A DNA stretch of 34,405 nt, from contig CALXAO010000096.1 in assembly GCA_944386295.1 (NCBI GenBank), positions 1-34,405 of the forward strand, read 5' to 3'. The notes under the pieces were generated by a model. That model saw nothing but the letters and a program-made list of their open reading frames with translations. It ran no database searches and had not been told where the DNA came from. The position numbers and the translations under genes are program-made. Numbering within the stretch: position 1 is the first letter of the stretch; the number at the start of each line of letters is the position of its first letter. This document shows positions 1-7,697 of the stretch, piece after piece. The stretch comes from an uncultured Clostridia bacterium (GTDB lineage: Bacteria > Bacillota > Clostridia > Oscillospirales > UBA644).

Positions 1-292
1 ATTTTTCTTTGTGTTATTTAATATTTTTTTTTCATATTGCTTTATTTCTCTTGGCATACAAAATCCGGTAGTATTTTCATTCTACCATAAAGGGGGGGCT
101 ATTGTCCGTTTTTACCGGACCTGTGCAAATGCCCAGGGGCCTTCTTTTTACGGGTGGGAATTTATTCCTGAAAACCGCAAACTGGAACACACAATTTCGC
201 AAAAATATCCCTTGTTTTATTGAAAAAAATGTGGTATACTATCCTTAATAGAAAAAAAGGTTTTCGCAGTAAAAAGATAAAGGAGTTTTTTT
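1..292. other. Upstream non-coding region
   Basis: I see no convincing gene here. A 70-codon open frame (11-223) has no Shine-Dalgarno sequence and an unremarkable composition, so I do not call it. The stretch is AT-rich, with a short inverted repeat GTCCG/CGGAC (104-108 and 116-120) of unknown meaning, and it ends in the promoter and ribosome binding site (AAAGGAG, about 280-286) of the first oxidoreductase gene. The end of any upstream gene lies outside the window. Confidence 0.6.
212..240 (+). promoter_or_regulatory. Sigma-A promoter for the first oxidoreductase operon
   Basis: A -35 TTGTTT (212-217), a 17-bp spacer and a -10 TATACT (235-240) preceded by TGG (extended -10). The predicted start near 247 leaves a leader of about 45 nt before the ATG at 293. 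Confidence 0.65.
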
Positions 293-1360
293 ATGAAAAA
301 GATAGGAATTGCGGTGATTGGGTGCGGTTCTATTGCGCAAAGCGCGCATATTCCGGCATATCAAAAAAATGAAAAAGCGGAACTTCTCTGTTTTTGCGAT
401 ATTCTTCCGGAAAGGGCAGAGGAAATGGTTCGGCAGTATGGTGGTCGGGCAGTAACTGATTATCGGGAGTTGTTGGATGACAAAGCAATCAGGGCGGTAT
501 CGGTTTGTACACCGAACAATCTGCATGCTTTGATTTCAATTGACTTTATGCGGGCAGGGAAAGCTGTACTATGTGAAAAACCGGCGGCTAGGATTTATTC
601 TGAGGCGCTGGAGATGCAACGAGTAAGACAGGAAACTGGGATGTTGCTGAATATTGGCGTGTGTAACCGTTTTAATACAGCGGTAAATAAAATTAAGGAG
701 CTGATTGACGCTGGAGCACTGGGAGATATTTACCATGTATATGTCAGTTTTCGGTCGCATCGGTCAATTCCGGGGTTAGGGGGCGCCTTTACAACAAAAG
801 CGGTTGCCGGTGGCGGAGCACTGATTGATTGGGGTGTACATTTCCTAGATATTGTTATGTATTGCTGTGGGGATCCTCGACCGAAAACAGTGTCGGGGCA
901 GGCATTCAGCCGACTTGGCCGGGATATCGAAGGATATACCTATACGGACATGTGGGCTGGACCTCCGGTAAAAGGAGGGATTTATGATGTTGAAGATTCT
1001 GTTACAGCACTCATTCGGACAACAGGTCCGGTGATTACGCTCCATGGTGCGTGGGCACAGAACATTGGGGAACAGGAAATGTATATTGACTTTATGGGAG
1101 ATCGGGCGGGAATTCGTCTCCAGTACGGAAAAGATTTTCGTCTTTATCGGACGGAAAAAGGAATGTTAGAAGAGGTTGTACCAAAGTTTAAAATGACGAA
1201 TCATTACGAAAATGAAATTGACAGCTTTTTAGACTGTGTTCAGCAAGGAACTACAAATGCGGCGGACATCGACAATGCTGTAATTACCTCTCAAATTATG
1301 CAGGCAATCTATGATTCTTCCAAAACCGGGCGGGAAATTCTTTTGGAAGGTGCGGTGTAA
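293..1360 (+). CDS. Gfo/Idh/MocA family NAD(P)-dependent oxidoreductase
   Basis: A 355-residue cytosolic dehydrogenase of the Gfo/Idh/MocA family, which oxidises or reduces sugars, inositols and related polyols. The N-terminal Rossmann fold begins with a GCGSIAQ dinucleotide loop (residues 10-16). The family motif EKP appears as CEKPAA near residue 95, giving the catalytic lysine, and GGALIDWGVHFLDI (from about residue 170) is the usual DxGxHxxD active-site motif, so the enzyme looks fully competent. The ATG follows AAAGGAG at good spacing. A second family member starts 5 bp after the stop, and an AraC regulator follows, so the three form an operon. Substrate cannot be told from sequence; a plant- or mucin-derived sugar is plausible. 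The family call is secure, the substrate unknown. Confidence 0.9.
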   Translation: MKKIGIAVIGCGSIAQSAHIPAYQKNEKAELLCFCDILPERAEEMVRQYGGRAVTDYRELLDDKAIRAVSVCTPNNLHALISIDFMRAGKAVLCEKPAARIYSEALEMQRVRQETGMLLNIGVCNRFNTAVNKIKELIDAGALGDIYHVYVSFRSHRSIPGLGGAFTTKAVAGGGALIDWGVHFLDIVMYCCGDPRPKTVSGQAFSRLGRDIEGYTYTDMWAGPPVKGGIYDVEDSVTALIRTTGPVITLHGAWAQNIGEQEMYIDFMGDRAGIRLQYGKDFRLYRTEKGMLEEVVPKFKMTNHYENEIDSFLDCVQQGTTNAADIDNAVITSQIMQAIYDSSKTGREILLEGAV

Positions 1361-1365
1361 GTTTT

Positions 1366-2211
1366 ATGATTCGAATCGGGCTAATTGATTATTTTTTGGA
1401 TCAGTATCATGCAGTGCATTATCCCGGTTGGCTTAGGGATGCTTCTTGTGGGGAAGTTTGTGTGACTGGTGCATGGGCTTTGATTGATAAGCCGGGTGGA
1501 AAATCCAATGCAGAATGCTGTGCAAATTTGGGAATAATGCTTTATTCCTCTCCTGAAGAGGTAATTGCGGATTCCGATGGGATCATTGTAATGGCTCCCG
1601 ATCATCCGGAAATGCATGAGAGACTTTGCCAGATGCCGTTGTCCAGCGGAAAACCTACTTATGTGGATAAAACCTTTGCTCCTGACCGTGCATCAGCGCT
1701 ACGGCTTGTCAAATTGGCATTGAAGTCCGGAACGCCTTTTTTCTCTGCATCGGCATTGCGTTTTGCTCCGGAGTATGCTGGAGTGGATACCGAAGGAATT
1801 GTACATTTTAGCAGCCGGGGACCGGGCAGGTTTTACAATTACGGAATTCATCAGTTGGAGCCTATTGTTGCTTTAATGGGAACAGGAATTGCACGGGTGT
1901 TGTATTTTGGTTGTGGCCCGGCAGAAGGTTTTTTGTTTCAATACGGAGATGGCCGTACAGCAACGATTACTCATTTGGGTGGAAATTGTGAGTTCAATGT
2001 CGCTTTGTGCTATGAGAACGGAAAAGGTGTTGTTCTTCCTCTCGCCGAAGGATATTATCCTCAATTTATTCGGCAACTGGTGGCTTTTTTTCAGGATTTG
2101 GTTCCGAGGGTTAACTGGAAGGAAACCGTAGAAATTATAACTGCCCTGGAAGCCGGAAAGATGGCAATGGCAAGTCTCGGACAGTGGGTACCTTTGTCCC
2201 AGGACGTTTAA
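1366..2211 (+). CDS. Gfo/Idh/MocA-like oxidoreductase, short variant
   Basis: A 281-residue protein, shorter than the 330-400 usual for the family. The N-terminus (IRIGLIDYFLDQYHA) has a beta strand and loop where the normal GxGxxG is missing, so dinucleotide binding may be altered. The EKP motif is replaced by VDKTFAPD near residue 100, keeping the lysine, followed by SASALRFAPEY, a pattern I associate with a subgroup of putative dehydrogenases. In place of DxGxHxxD there is FYNYGIHQLEPI, which keeps GxH but lacks the usual first acidic residue. It lies 5 bp after a canonical family member and directly before an AraC regulator, so it probably acts in the same sugar pathway, perhaps as a partner or as an enzyme with different chemistry. 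Family is likely; activity is uncertain. Confidence 0.75.
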   Translation: MIRIGLIDYFLDQYHAVHYPGWLRDASCGEVCVTGAWALIDKPGGKSNAECCANLGIMLYSSPEEVIADSDGIIVMAPDHPEMHERLCQMPLSSGKPTYVDKTFAPDRASALRLVKLALKSGTPFFSASALRFAPEYAGVDTEGIVHFSSRGPGRFYNYGIHQLEPIVALMGTGIARVLYFGCGPAEGFLFQYGDGRTATITHLGGNCEFNVALCYENGKGVVLPLAEGYYPQFIRQLVAFFQDLVPRVNWKETVEIITALEAGKMAMASLGQWVPLSQDV

Positions 2212-2221
2212 GGTGCTTCGG

Positions 2222-3124
2222 ATGAATCGGGAAATTTTTTCTTCCTCTGTACAAGGAGGGAAACGCTTTCACATTGATCACGGTTTTTGGGATTCTCCTT
2301 TACCTTGCGGTATGGTAGAGCTTTATCAGCTAGGGGAATTGTGTTGTGAACACGGATTTCAAATTGAGGCTCATGAGCAGAAGGTTTACGAGATCATTTA
2401 TGTGATTTCCGGTAGTGGGAGTTCCACGATTGCGGGAGAAACGGTGTTTCTAAAGGAAGGCAGTCTCTTGGTTAATTCTGTGGGACATGTGCATTCCATG
2501 GCAGCGGGAGAAACCGATCTGTTCCGTTATGCCTATTTGGGGTTTCTATTTCGTTCTTCAGCCGAGGAGCCGGAATTGCAAGCGCTTCAACGGTGTTATA
2601 AGTATCAGCCTTATTATTTGATTCCAGATCAAAACAATATTATTTATCCTTTTCTGCAAAGTATCGGAGAGTTATATTCATCTGATCTGCTAAATTTGCA
2701 AATGGTAAAAAATTATTGTGAGCAATTGGTGATTCTTACCGCTCGGAATTTACTGCGGCAGAACGGGGAAACGTCGGAAAAATTACTGGGGCGAATGTCT
2801 TCGACGCATGGGGTATATGACGTAATTCGCTATGTAGAAGAAAACGTTTGTACCCTTCGGCAGGTAGTGGAGGTTGCCTCCGCTTTGGGATATGGGTATT
2901 CGTATCTTTCGCATTTCTTTAAAGAGCGAACTGGGATATCTTTGCAAAAATACATTAGTTATAAAAAAGCTGAGTATGCGGCCCGGTTGCTGAAGTGCAG
3001 CGGACTGAGCGTCACAGAAATTTCCGTGCGATTGTGCTACGAAAGTCCGCAGGCCTTTTCAAAAGCTTTTAAACGGGTCATGGGAATTTCTCCGTCTTTA
3101 TATGTAGGAAAAGGTTCTCAATAA
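2222..3124 (+). CDS. AraC family transcriptional regulator
   Basis: A DNA-binding regulator of about 300 residues. The N-terminal half is a cupin-like ligand domain (HEQKVYEIIYVISGSG, then a KEGSLLVN strand). The C-terminal ~100 residues hold the two AraC helix-turn-helix units (SYLSHFFKERTGIS and the later YESPQAFSKAFKRVMGISP). I choose the ATG at 2222 because AAGGTG (2210-2215) sits 6 nt upstream and overlaps the stop of the preceding gene; a GTG at 2213 in the same frame would lie inside that ribosome binding site. It ends the operon with the two oxidoreductases and likely senses their sugar substrate and activates the locus. The family call is secure; the ligand is unknown. Confidence 0.88.
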   Translation: MNREIFSSSVQGGKRFHIDHGFWDSPLPCGMVELYQLGELCCEHGFQIEAHEQKVYEIIYVISGSGSSTIAGETVFLKEGSLLVNSVGHVHSMAAGETDLFRYAYLGFLFRSSAEEPELQALQRCYKYQPYYLIPDQNNIIYPFLQSIGELYSSDLLNLQMVKNYCEQLVILTARNLLRQNGETSEKLLGRMSSTHGVYDVIRYVEENVCTLRQVVEVASALGYGYSYLSHFFKERTGISLQKYISYKKAEYAARLLKCSGLSVTEISVRLCYESPQAFSKAFKRVMGISPSLYVGKGSQ

Positions 3125-3157
3125 AAGAGCGCCGAGACGTTATGTTTCGGCGCTCTT
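3125..3157. terminator. Bidirectional intrinsic terminator
   Basis: A perfect 11-bp stem AAGAGCGCCGA / TCGGCGCTCTT with a loop of about 11 nt, between two convergent genes. On the minus strand it is followed directly by a T-run from the AraC stop region, so it best serves the minus-strand oxidoreductase; on the plus strand the T-tail is weaker. Confidence 0.75.
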
Positions 3158-3162
3158 GACTG

Positions 3163-4371
3163 TTAATGTTTTTCTTCCCATTCTCTGCGGCGGGCATCGT
3201 AAATTTCATCGGGAATCTGAATATCTCCTTTAGAATAGGAGGGAATTTCTCCGGTTTCCACGCAGCGAGTGTCATTTCTGTATTTTTCTCGATCTTCTTT
3301 GTTTCGCAGATTCGGAATGTTTACCGTTATGCCTCCTTCCAGCACTGAAAAATAGGCGAACATTCCGGGCAAATACATGTCCATTGCCTCATAAACGTCA
3401 ATAATGTCTGCCTTGGGATTTCCCTGGAGAGCTTCCATGCAGTTCCACATGGCGAGATAGTCTGACCCTCCGTGTCCGGATTTTTCCGCCTCTGGCACCG
3501 GGCTCCCCGGCAGATAAGTTAGCCCCTCGGTTTCTCCGTCCAAATTTAGATAGATCCGCCGGTTACCGTGCGCTCCGGCCGCGTCTTCTCGGGCACTTTC
3601 CATACGGCCTTTGGAGCCGTATATCGTGTACCAGACCGAGTTCCGGGAAATTCCTGTTCCATGTCCACTTTTAATAATGCTGCCGTTTTCCAGGGTCACC
3701 ATTTCAATTCCAAAAGAACCTGACCGGGCACCAATGCGGGCCATGCGCTCGTTGTGTATTCCTTCAAACCCGCAGACCCTAATCGGCCGTAATCCGGTAA
3801 TATGAATTAGCGGGCCCATAGAATGCGTGCAGTAGAAAAAGGCGTGCATGCCGTTTCGCCAGTGATTTTTGTCGCCGTAGGTGATGTCTGTCCAGATGGG
3901 TTCGCAGTTGTGAAAATATTCTCCTTCCCCGTATTCAAACTCACCTAACTTTCCTTCCCGGTAAAGCCGCCGCATTTCCCGGGGCGCGCCCATATAACAG
4001 TAATTTTCCAGATAAAAGTATCGTTTTCCGGTTTGTTCGGTGCATTCTACCAAAGCTACGGCTTCGGCCATGTTTTTACAAGGCAGTACTTCAGAAATGA
4101 CATGCTTTCCTTGTTCCATGGCTTTGATTGCGAAGGGTGCATGTTCGTCTGCATAGTTAGCCAGAACCACTACATCCATATCATGTTTCAAAAAGGAATT
4201 GTAATCGGTGTAATAAGCTACCGAATCTCCCCATTGGGCGCTCTTTTGTTCCAATCCTTTTTCCCATTTATCGCAGATGGCCACCAATTGTGCGTTATCT
4301 GCGCTGCGGGCATAACTCATCATACTGGAGCCTCGGCCCACGCCGATAACCCCTACTTTAATCGGTTCCAT
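3163..4371 (-). CDS. Gfo/Idh/MocA family protein, possibly GH109-like NAD-dependent glycosidase
   Basis: A 402-residue Rossmann-fold protein starting MEPIKVGVIGVGRGSS (dinucleotide-binding GVGRGS). The EKP position reads ISEVLPCKN, lacking the catalytic lysine. The active-site region reads FYCTHSMGPLIHITG, which resembles the THGLGP motif I recall from GH109 alpha-N-acetylgalactosaminidases, enzymes of this fold that cleave glycosides through a transient oxidation with bound NAD. It could therefore be a redox glycosidase or a keto-sugar enzyme rather than a simple dehydrogenase; this is inference. The ATG at 4371 follows AAAGGAG and a strong promoter. It is divergent from an AraC regulator across about 150 bp that carries candidate operators, so that regulator probably controls it. 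Fold is secure, reaction uncertain. Confidence 0.85.
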   Translation of the reverse strand: MEPIKVGVIGVGRGSSMMSYARSADNAQLVAICDKWEKGLEQKSAQWGDSVAYYTDYNSFLKHDMDVVVLANYADEHAPFAIKAMEQGKHVISEVLPCKNMAEAVALVECTEQTGKRYFYLENYCYMGAPREMRRLYREGKLGEFEYGEGEYFHNCEPIWTDITYGDKNHWRNGMHAFFYCTHSMGPLIHITGLRPIRVCGFEGIHNERMARIGARSGSFGIEMVTLENGSIIKSGHGTGISRNSVWYTIYGSKGRMESAREDAAGAHGNRRIYLNLDGETEGLTYLPGSPVPEAEKSGHGGSDYLAMWNCMEALQGNPKADIIDVYEAMDMYLPGMFAYFSVLEGGITVNIPNLRNKEDREKYRNDTRCVETGEIPSYSKGDIQIPDEIYDARRREWEEKH

Positions 4372-4401
4372 TTGAATTTCTCCTTTCGGTTTTGTGGTTT
4401 T

Positions 4402-4430
4402 ATTATAGCATGCTTTTGAGGGAATGGCAA
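4402..4430 (-). promoter_or_regulatory. Sigma-A promoter of the minus-strand oxidoreductase
   Basis: Read on the minus strand: -35 TTGCCA (4430-4425), a 17-bp spacer, and a perfect TATAAT (4407-4402) preceded by TGC (extended -10). Confidence 0.85.
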
Positions 4431-4460
4431 TGGAAAAATTCCTCTTTTTTATGGAAAAAA
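4431..4460. promoter_or_regulatory. Candidate AraC-type operator: two direct repeats 21 bp apart
   Basis: The octamer TGGAAAAA occurs at 4431 and again at 4452, each followed by a pyrimidine-rich CCT tract. The 21-bp period (two helical turns) and the position between the -35 boxes of two divergent promoters are typical of an AraC dimer binding direct repeats. The role is inferred. Confidence 0.45.
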
Positions 4461-4471
4461 ACCTTTTCCTC

Positions 4472-4500
4472 TTGACATTTTCTTAGGTTTGGAGTATGAT
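4472..4500 (+). promoter_or_regulatory. Sigma-A promoter of the AraC regulator
   Basis: A consensus -35 TTGACA (4472-4477), a 17-bp spacer and TATGAT (4495-4500). The predicted start lies near 4507, so any upstream in-frame start (for example TTG at 4489) would be untranscribed. Confidence 0.8.
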
Positions 4501-4518
4501 AGGGACGAGGTGAATTCT

Positions 4519-5325
4519 GTGGATAATATTTGTCGGTTTATTCCTACTCGTCAGACCGAAACCGAGCTTCAGATCATTCATTTTGTTTTGGAATGTTCCT
4601 GTCCGGTTTCGGATCGCCCTGTTTTGTCTCCAATGTGGGGTGTTTATCTTGTCCGGCAGGGGAAGGGACAGCTTTGTACGCCCTGTGGAGACTGGATGCT
4701 GGAGACGGGGACCCTGTTTTTTACCTTTCCTGCCAAGCCTTATCGAATTGAAAATTTGGAAGGATTGGAATATTATTATATTACTTTTTTAGGCAGCCGT
4801 GCTCCGGCTCTGTCAGAACGGACGGGTGTTTCTCCTGCCTTCCCGGTTTGTTCAACAGATTTCAAACTGCTGTCTCTTTGGGAGGACGCTCTGCAGCAGG
4901 CCCGGGGTGAGACTGCAGATCTGACAGCTGAGGGCTTATTGCTTTATACTTTAGCAACCCTGTGTCGGTCTTCCGGGGAAATCGATACCCGGCCTCAAAA
5001 AAATGCTATTTTGGAAATTAAGGCCTATGTGGACGGACATTATTTTGAGCCGGGGCTGACTTTACGGGAAATCTGTGAGCTGTTTTCCTACAGCGCTAAG
5101 TATGTTTCAGCTGGGTTCCGGCGATTGACCAAGATTTCTTTTCGGGAATATGTGCAGAATAAACGTTTGGAGCATGCTGAGGGCCTTATGCGTAGCGGCT
5201 TTGACACTGTCCGGGAGATTTCTTTCTTTTCCGGGTATTCTGACCCATTATATTTCTCCAAGGTTTTTCGGAAACGGTACGGAATGTCCCCTACTGATTA
5301 TTTGCGTCGCCTGCGAGAGAATTGA
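4519..5325 (+). CDS. AraC family transcriptional regulator
   Basis: A 268-residue AraC regulator. The N-terminal domain is cupin-like (PMWGVYLVRQGKGQL, then ETGTLFFTFPAKPYRIENL). The C-terminal domain has the two helix-turn-helix units (TLREICELFSYSAKYVSAGF and YSDPLYFSKVFRKRYGMSP). I set the start at GTG 4519: GAGGTG (4507-4512) lies 6 nt upstream, while the longer frame from TTG 4489 overlaps the -10 box. The leader would be only about 12 nt, so the ribosome binding site sits at the extreme 5' end of the message. The gene is divergent from the GH109-like oxidoreductase and likely regulates it through the 21-bp-spaced repeats. Its last 35 bp overlap the convergent YihY gene. Confidence 0.87.
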   Translation: MDNICRFIPTRQTETELQIIHFVLECSCPVSDRPVLSPMWGVYLVRQGKGQLCTPCGDWMLETGTLFFTFPAKPYRIENLEGLEYYYITFLGSRAPALSERTGVSPAFPVCSTDFKLLSLWEDALQQARGETADLTAEGLLLYTLATLCRSSGEIDTRPQKNAILEIKAYVDGHYFEPGLTLREICELFSYSAKYVSAGFRRLTKISFREYVQNKRLEHAEGLMRSGFDTVREISFFSGYSDPLYFSKVFRKRYGMSPTDYLRRLREN

Positions 5326-6103
5326 TTTTTGCGCCGATAAACAGTAGATACATGCAAGCGTACAGCCATAGCAAGCAGACTGCTGCTGAGGACAAGCTTC
5401 CATAAATTCGGGAATAATCGGCCAGGCGGTCGGCGTAAAATGCAAATCCGGCAGAATAAATAATCCATCCGGCGGCAGTGACAGCTGCCCCTTTTTTTTG
5501 CGCCCAGAGGCGGCCTTTCCGGGCGGGAAGCGCGCCATACAGGGTTGCAGTTGTTAGCCAAAGGAGTACAAAGCCGGCACCCACGCCCAGTATGAAACGG
5601 AGAATCCGCAGAAAAGTTTGGTCGGTTTGTAGCCAACGGCTACCGAACAGCATTCCGACCGATACTAGCAAAAGCCCTCCTGTCAGCAGTACCGTCTGTC
5701 CCACTGCTGTTAACCGCCGAAGCAGCCAAGGGCGGTCTTCCTGCAAACCCAGTACTGCGTTCAGCCCCCGTGTCAGGGCGAAAACTCCCTGAGACGAGGC
5801 AAACAGGGCGCTGAAAATTGACAGAGAAATCAGGCCAGGGGAGGATTCCAGTGCTTCTTCCCATGCTGTCAGAAGCAACTCGGAGACGCCGGCCGGCAGC
5901 AGCCACCGGAGTGGATTTATAAGAACTTCGGGAGGATAGGGAAATCGGCGCAAAAGTCCGCCCATGGCCATGGCGAGGGGAAAAACCGACAGCAAAATAA
6001 AAAACGAGGCTTCGGCCGCATAGGCCGATAGGGGAATCCCTCGCAGGCTTTTTTCCAGCCGAAATAGAGCCCGAAGTCCATTTTTAAGCTTTATTTTTTC
6101 CAA
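5291..6103 (-). CDS. YihY/virulence factor BrkB family membrane protein
   Basis: A 270-residue integral membrane protein of the YihY/BrkB family (once mislabelled RNase BN). Hallmarks are AYAAEASFFILLSVFP near residue 28 and YSRIYGSLSSAAVCLLWLY near residue 230; about six hydrophobic helices span the protein. The molecular role of the family is not settled; export or envelope functions have been suggested. The start is TTG at 6103, with GAGG (6113-6110) 6 nt upstream on the minus strand. It appears monocistronic, is divergent from the dockerin gene, and its 3' end overlaps the AraC gene by 35 bp in convergent orientation, so antisense interference is possible. Family secure, function unknown. 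Confidence 0.88.
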   Translation of the reverse strand: MEKIKLKNGLRALFRLEKSLRGIPLSAYAAEASFFILLSVFPLAMAMGGLLRRFPYPPEVLINPLRWLLPAGVSELLLTAWEEALESSPGLISLSIFSALFASSQGVFALTRGLNAVLGLQEDRPWLLRRLTAVGQTVLLTGGLLLVSVGMLFGSRWLQTDQTFLRILRFILGVGAGFVLLWLTTATLYGALPARKGRLWAQKKGAAVTAAGWIIYSAGFAFYADRLADYSRIYGSLSSAAVCLLWLYACMYLLFIGAKINSLAGDANNQ

Positions 6104-6151
6104 ATTTTACCTCACTGTTCTGAAAAAAATGTGATTTTTGTTCCGGGTATC

Positions 6152-6180
6152 TTGACAATCCTTTTGACAGATGTTATAAT
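6152..6180 (+). promoter_or_regulatory. Consensus sigma-A promoter of the dockerin/cohesin operon
   Basis: TTGACA (6152-6157), a 17-bp spacer and TATAAT (6175-6180), both perfect, with TGT before the -10. This is the best promoter in the window, so the operon is probably well expressed. The leader is about 110 nt to the ATG at 6297. Confidence 0.9.
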
Positions 6181-6296
6181 GAAATCGGCAAAATAGCCGG
6201 ATTTCTGGCATTTTTCAACACAAACAATCATCTGGAGAGCTGTCGATTAAGGGGGAAACGGCAGATTCGCCAATTTATGTTTTAAGGAGTTTTCCT

Positions 6297-7697
6297 ATGG
6301 ATTTGATTACAAAACAGTGGAAAAAAGTTCTCTCTCTGTTTCTGTGCTGCGTGTTTTTTGTCGGCCTGTGCGGCGGGTTTGCCGCGGATGACGAAACAGT
6401 CGGTGTGGGGAATTTGCCTACCAATGGGGTAGGAGGGGACTATACCGACAATACCTTTATTGCAAAGCGTTTGGATGTGGTCTTTTCTGAATTTCCGGTG
6501 GGGACTTTTTTTTCCTATACTGGCAAACCCTGTACTTGCCATAATAAGTGCAGTTATTGGGGAGGCTGTGACTGCATTTCCATTTATTCTGATCCGGAAA
6601 AAAACGGTAAGGAAATATATTTGTATTCGATACAATGTATGGGCTTTGCCCACTATGTGTTTTACAAGCTGTTTGGTTATATTGATAGTATTAATTACGA
6701 TACGACTGTTTATCACAGCCTTGGATCTTTGCCGGCCGGAAAGGTGACGGCTGCCAGTGCCCGCTCCCTGCTGTCCTCGGCTAAAACTGGGGCAGATATC
6801 CGAGTTCGGGACAAGCACTCTATGATTCTTTTGACTCAGGATCAGGACGGTTTGATGGTGCTTCAGGCCAACTGGGCTGTGCCCTGTATGGTGAATATCA
6901 GCTACTGGACCTGGGAGCAGTTTGCGTCTCGGTACAATGCCTATGGCATTGAATATGTGAACATGCCCAACGAATACCCCTCTTCAGACGGCGAATATAT
7001 TCCGCCGGAACCGAAACCTCCTGCCGCATTTGAGCCGGGCCGGTACCGGGTTACGCCCTCCGTAGGATTGCGCCTCCGGTCGGGTCCGGGGACCGATACC
7101 CAGCAGTTGGCTCTGGTTCCAGAAAATACAGAGTTGGAAATTACCGAAATTCAAAATAACTGGGGCAAAACTATTTACGATGGAAAAGAAGGTTGGGTGT
7201 CGATGGAATACACCGAGTGGCTGGGCCCTCTACCGCTTCCTCCGTTAGATTTGACGGCGCTTCATCTGGAGGTGCCGGCCGAATGTGAAATTTTTTACCG
7301 GGGGCAGGCTCTGGACTTTTCTGTTTTGAAGGTAGTTGGCGAATATTCCGATGATTCTCGCCGGACGTTGACGGCGGAAGAGTATACTTTACAGTATGAT
7401 TTCCCTTCGGCGGGAGATTATACAGTGTCTGTAATTTCTGGCGAAGTGCAAGCCTTTTTTGAAGTTCGGATTCTCCCAGCCGGCGACTTAGATGTTGATG
7501 GGAAAGTCAGTATGGAGGATATGCTTCTGTTTTTGCGGATTTTAGATGGTACTGAGGTTGCTGGTGCGCATTGTCGGATTGGCGGAGACCTAAACCGGGA
7601 TGGGCAGCTGACAGAAGCCGATGCCCAGGTTCTTATGCGGTATCTGGCCGGGCTGGAGACTGAATTAGTCTGCGGACCGGAAGAAAGCGTGCCGTGA
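6297..7697 (+). CDS. Secreted cysteine-peptidase-like protein with SH3, Ig-like and dockerin domains
   Basis: A 466-residue exported protein. Residues 1-29 are a signal peptide ending near GGFAA. A cysteine cluster CTCHNKCSYWGGCDC lies at 79-93. Residues ~105-215 resemble a CHAP/papain-like amidase or peptidase domain: QCMGFAHYVFYKLFG supplies Cys114, KHSMILL His174 and ANW Asn192 as a plausible triad. Residues ~248-310 are a bacterial SH3 domain (GLRLRSGPGTDTQQLALVP). Residues ~314-392 look like a bacterial Ig-like domain. Residues 397-452 are a type I-like dockerin with two calcium loops (DLDVDGKVS, DLNRDGQLT). It is probably a cell-wall or extracellular enzyme held on the surface through its dockerin. 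The next two genes encode cohesin-like proteins. Catalysis is inferred from three residues only. Confidence 0.82.
   Translation: MDLITKQWKKVLSLFLCCVFFVGLCGGFAADDETVGVGNLPTNGVGGDYTDNTFIAKRLDVVFSEFPVGTFFSYTGKPCTCHNKCSYWGGCDCISIYSDPEKNGKEIYLYSIQCMGFAHYVFYKLFGYIDSINYDTTVYHSLGSLPAGKVTAASARSLLSSAKTGADIRVRDKHSMILLTQDQDGLMVLQANWAVPCMVNISYWTWEQFASRYNAYGIEYVNMPNEYPSSDGEYIPPEPKPPAAFEPGRYRVTPSVGLRLRSGPGTDTQQLALVPENTELEITEIQNNWGKTIYDGKEGWVSMEYTEWLGPLPLPPLDLTALHLEVPAECEIFYRGQALDFSVLKVVGEYSDDSRRTLTAEEYTLQYDFPSAGDYTVSVISGEVQAFFEVRILPAGDLDVDGKVSMEDMLLFLRILDGTEVAGAHCRIGGDLNRDGQLTEADAQVLMRYLAGLETELVCGPEESVP

Noticed and set aside
11-223. A 70-codon open frame at the left edge
   Set aside because: No ribosome binding site, no recognisable motif, and it lies just upstream of a good promoter; I treat it as chance.
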